Assembly (NCBI GenBank): GCA_020850595.1
Contig: JADZEK010000034.1
Location: 1 to 64,000, forward strand
Reading direction: 5' to 3'
Source of the DNA: Anaerolineales bacterium
Lineage (GTDB): Bacteria > Chloroflexota > Anaerolineae > Anaerolineales > UBA6663
DNA: 64,000 nucleotides
Shown here one piece after another: positions 62,302-64,000 of the stretch (position 1 is the first letter of the stretch; each line of letters starts with the position of its first letter). Both the position numbers and the translations under genes were made by a program. The notes beneath the pieces were generated by a model. The model searched no databases. It was given only the letters and a program-made list of their open reading frames with translations, and was not told the DNA's origin.

Positions 62302-63861
62302 ATGCTCGCAACCGTCTATTCGTGCGCCGTGGTCGGCATGGCCGGCGCCTTGGTGCAGGTGGAAGTGGACACCGCCAACGGCCTGCCCTCCTTCGTGGTC
62401 GTCGGCCTGCCCGACGCCGCCGTGCAAGAGTCGCGGGAGCGCGTGCAGGCCGCCATTCGCAACGCCGGCTTCAGCTTCCCGCAGCGCCGCATCACCGTCA
62501 ACCTGGCGCCCGCCGCCATCCGCAAGCAAGGCCCGGTCTACGATCTGCCCATTGCCCTGGGCGTGCTAGCCGCCGGCGGGCAGGTGCTGCCCGAGTCATT
62601 TTCCGGCGCGCTGGTGCTCGGCGAGCTTTCGCTCGACGGCAGCGTGCGCCATGTGCGCGGCGTGCTGCCCATGACGGCCCTGGCCCGCGCCCAGGGCTAC
62701 CGGCGCGTCTTCACCCCCGCCGACGACGCCGCCGAGGCCGCGCTTGTGCCCGAAGTTGACGTCATCCCGGTCAGCAGCCTGGCGCAATTGGTGCGCCACC
62801 TGACCGAAGTTGAGCCGATCGCGCCGGTGCGAGTTACACCCGACCTATCGGGCGCCCCGCCCGCCTACGTCGCCACCGACCTGCGCGAGATCAAGGGCCA
62901 AGAACACGTCAAGCGCGCGCTGGAGGTGGCGGCGGCGGGCAGCCACAACCTCCTCATGGCCGGGCCGCCCGGCGCGGGCAAGACCCTGCTGGCCCGCGCC
63001 CTGCCCTCCATCCTGCCGCGCATGAGCATTGACGAAGCCCTGGACGTCACCCGCGTCTACTCGGTGGCCGACGCGCTGCCGGGCGGCACGCCCCTCATGG
63101 CCCAGCGCCCCTTCCGCAGCCCGCACCACACCATCAGCCACGCCGGCTTGGTCGGCGGCGGCAGCCACCCGCGCCCCGGTGAAATTAGCCTGGCCCACCG
63201 CGGCGTGCTCTTTCTCGACGAACTGCCGGAGTTCGACACCCGCGCCCTGGAGGTCATGCGCCAACCGCTTGAAGACCGCGTGGTGACCATCAGCCGTGCC
63301 ACCGGCAGCCTGACCTTCCCGGCCAGCTTTCAACTCGTCGCCGCCATGAACCCCTGCCCGTGCGGCTACCACGGCGACCCGGTGAAATCTTGCTCCTGCT
63401 CGCCCTCCACTGTCACGCGCTACCAGAAGCGCATCTCCGGCCCGCTGCTGGACCGCATAGATATTCACATCGAGGTCCCGCGCGTGGATTTCGCGCGCCT
63501 GACCGACCAGCGCTTGGGCGAGTCGTCCGAGGTGGTGCGCGCCCGCGTTGAGGCCGCCCGTGAGCGCCAGCGCAAACGCTTCAGCCCGGCCCCCAACGCC
63601 GCGGGCCGCGCCAATGGCGGCGGCCCGCCGGTGATGTGCAATGCCGATATGCGCCCCGCCGACGTGCGCCAGCACTGCCAGCTTGACGACACCGGCCAGG
63701 CCCTCATGCGCTCCGCCATGAGCCAAATGCAGCTTTCGGCCCGCGCCTTTCACCGCGTGCTCAAGCTCGCCCGCACCATCGCCGACCTCGCCGGCTCCGA
63801 CGCCATCCAGCCCGCCCACCTAGCCGAGGCCATTCAGTATCGGCCGCGCGGGCCGGCCTAG
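62302..63861 (+). CDS. comM: ComM/YifB family AAA+ ATPase (Mg-chelatase-like)
   Basis: A 519-residue helicase-like ATPase that promotes branch migration during natural transformation. N-terminal Lon-like domain (VVGLPDAAVQESRERVQAAI), Walker A GPPGAGKTLL (about 220-229), Walker B LFLDELPEF (about 303-311) and a Cys-rich MNPCPCGYHGD-CSCS segment (about 348-367). The C-terminal part ends with LARTIADLAGS. Length is normal. ComM also occurs in bacteria not known to be transformable. Confidence 0.93.
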   Translation: MLATVYSCAVVGMAGALVQVEVDTANGLPSFVVVGLPDAAVQESRERVQAAIRNAGFSFPQRRITVNLAPAAIRKQGPVYDLPIALGVLAAGGQVLPESFSGALVLGELSLDGSVRHVRGVLPMTALARAQGYRRVFTPADDAAEAALVPEVDVIPVSSLAQLVRHLTEVEPIAPVRVTPDLSGAPPAYVATDLREIKGQEHVKRALEVAAAGSHNLLMAGPPGAGKTLLARALPSILPRMSIDEALDVTRVYSVADALPGGTPLMAQRPFRSPHHTISHAGLVGGGSHPRPGEISLAHRGVLFLDELPEFDTRALEVMRQPLEDRVVTISRATGSLTFPASFQLVAAMNPCPCGYHGDPVKSCSCSPSTVTRYQKRISGPLLDRIDIHIEVPRVDFARLTDQRLGESSEVVRARVEAARERQRKRFSPAPNAAGRANGGGPPVMCNADMRPADVRQHCQLDDTGQALMRSAMSQMQLSARAFHRVLKLARTIADLAGSDAIQPAHLAEAIQYRPRGPA

Positions 63862-64000
63862 CGCGCCCGGCGACCGGCCGGCGTTTGACCCCACCAAAAA
63901 CTTGTGATGTTTGACACTGCCGCGCTCCGCCGCACGGCGCTATCCTGAAACCCGGCCCGCCGCGCCCATCGCCTCATCGCCGGCCCGCCCAGGATACTCT
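63862..64000. other. Intergenic end of window without a recognised gene
   Basis: No ORF with coding character and no hairpin with a T run was seen. TTGACA at 63911-63916 has no -10 box at a suitable distance (the next TA-rich hexamer is 24 bases on). Confidence 0.4.

Noticed and set aside
63911..63946. Promoter at the right edge (TTGACA with TATCCT)
   Set aside because: The spacer is 24 bases, too long for a normal sigma-70 promoter.

Overview
The window is a high-GC (roughly two-thirds G+C) bacterial chromosome segment, dense with genes that mostly have long overlaps or very short gaps. Gene content and protein style point to the Chloroflexota, probably an Anaerolineae-like lineage: AfsR/BTAD-type ATPase regulators, a DUF4388 protein next to a small Ras-like GTPase, histidine kinases with many GAF domains, V4R proteins, the CysO/Mec sulfur carrier route and Thr/Pro-rich lipoproteins. 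This assignment is an inference from family content; no rRNA, tRNA or CRISPR array is visible. Most of the sequence is chromosomal housekeeping and signalling. The only mobile-element trace is a possible transposase C-terminus at the extreme left edge.

Layout. (a) 0.2-4.4 kb: a cysteine-biosynthesis operon of the protein-bound (CysO) type: cysteine synthase, JAMM peptidase, MoaD-like carrier, DUF4395 membrane protein, membrane thioredoxin and MoeB-rhodanese. It is preceded by a strong promoter, a short Cys/Met-rich leader ORF and a perfect terminator with a competing antiterminator, which looks like a cysteine attenuator. (b) 4.4-9.6 kb: a GT87-type membrane protein, then pyruvate dehydrogenase E1alpha, E1beta and E2. 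(c) 9.6-13.5 kb, minus strand: rny, recX and recA, with a possible structured RNA gene between recX and recA. (d) 13.7-19.5 kb: a PIG-L deacetylase, then a minus-strand lactate-utilisation operon (lutA-lipoprotein-ABM protein-lutB-lutC-V4R). (e) 19.7-27.5 kb: glucan phosphorylase, UPF0316, fructosamine-kinase-like, 7TM, glycosyltransferase, RDD and metallo-beta-lactamase-fold proteins. (f) 27.7-32.6 kb: a small membrane protein, a SARP/AfsR-like regulator and a DUF3048 lipoprotein.

(g) 32.8-48.5 kb is the most unusual part. It is one co-directional unit of twelve genes that mixes signalling and lipid-like chemistry: DUF4388 protein, MglA-like GTPase, alpha/beta hydrolase, V4R sensor, left-handed beta-helix protein, a cyanobacterial-type acyl-ACP reductase homologue, two REC plus degenerate-GGDEF proteins, a 2304-residue histidine kinase with ten GAF-like modules, a CheY-like receiver, a second alpha/beta hydrolase whose nucleophilic serine is glycine, and a membrane zinc ribbon.

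(h) 48.6-57.3 kb: acyl-CoA ligase, zinc-ribbon/lectin-like protein, an orphan CoA-transferase beta subunit, HtrA protease, a UPF0104-type membrane protein, a CAP-like exported protein and small proteins. (i) 57.6-60.3 kb: a NarL-type two-component system followed by a kinase-like protein that lacks the ATPase domain. (j) 60.5-63.9 kb: membrane proteins and comM. Several genes start 6-8 bases after a TATAAT-like box, which suggests leaderless transcripts are common here.
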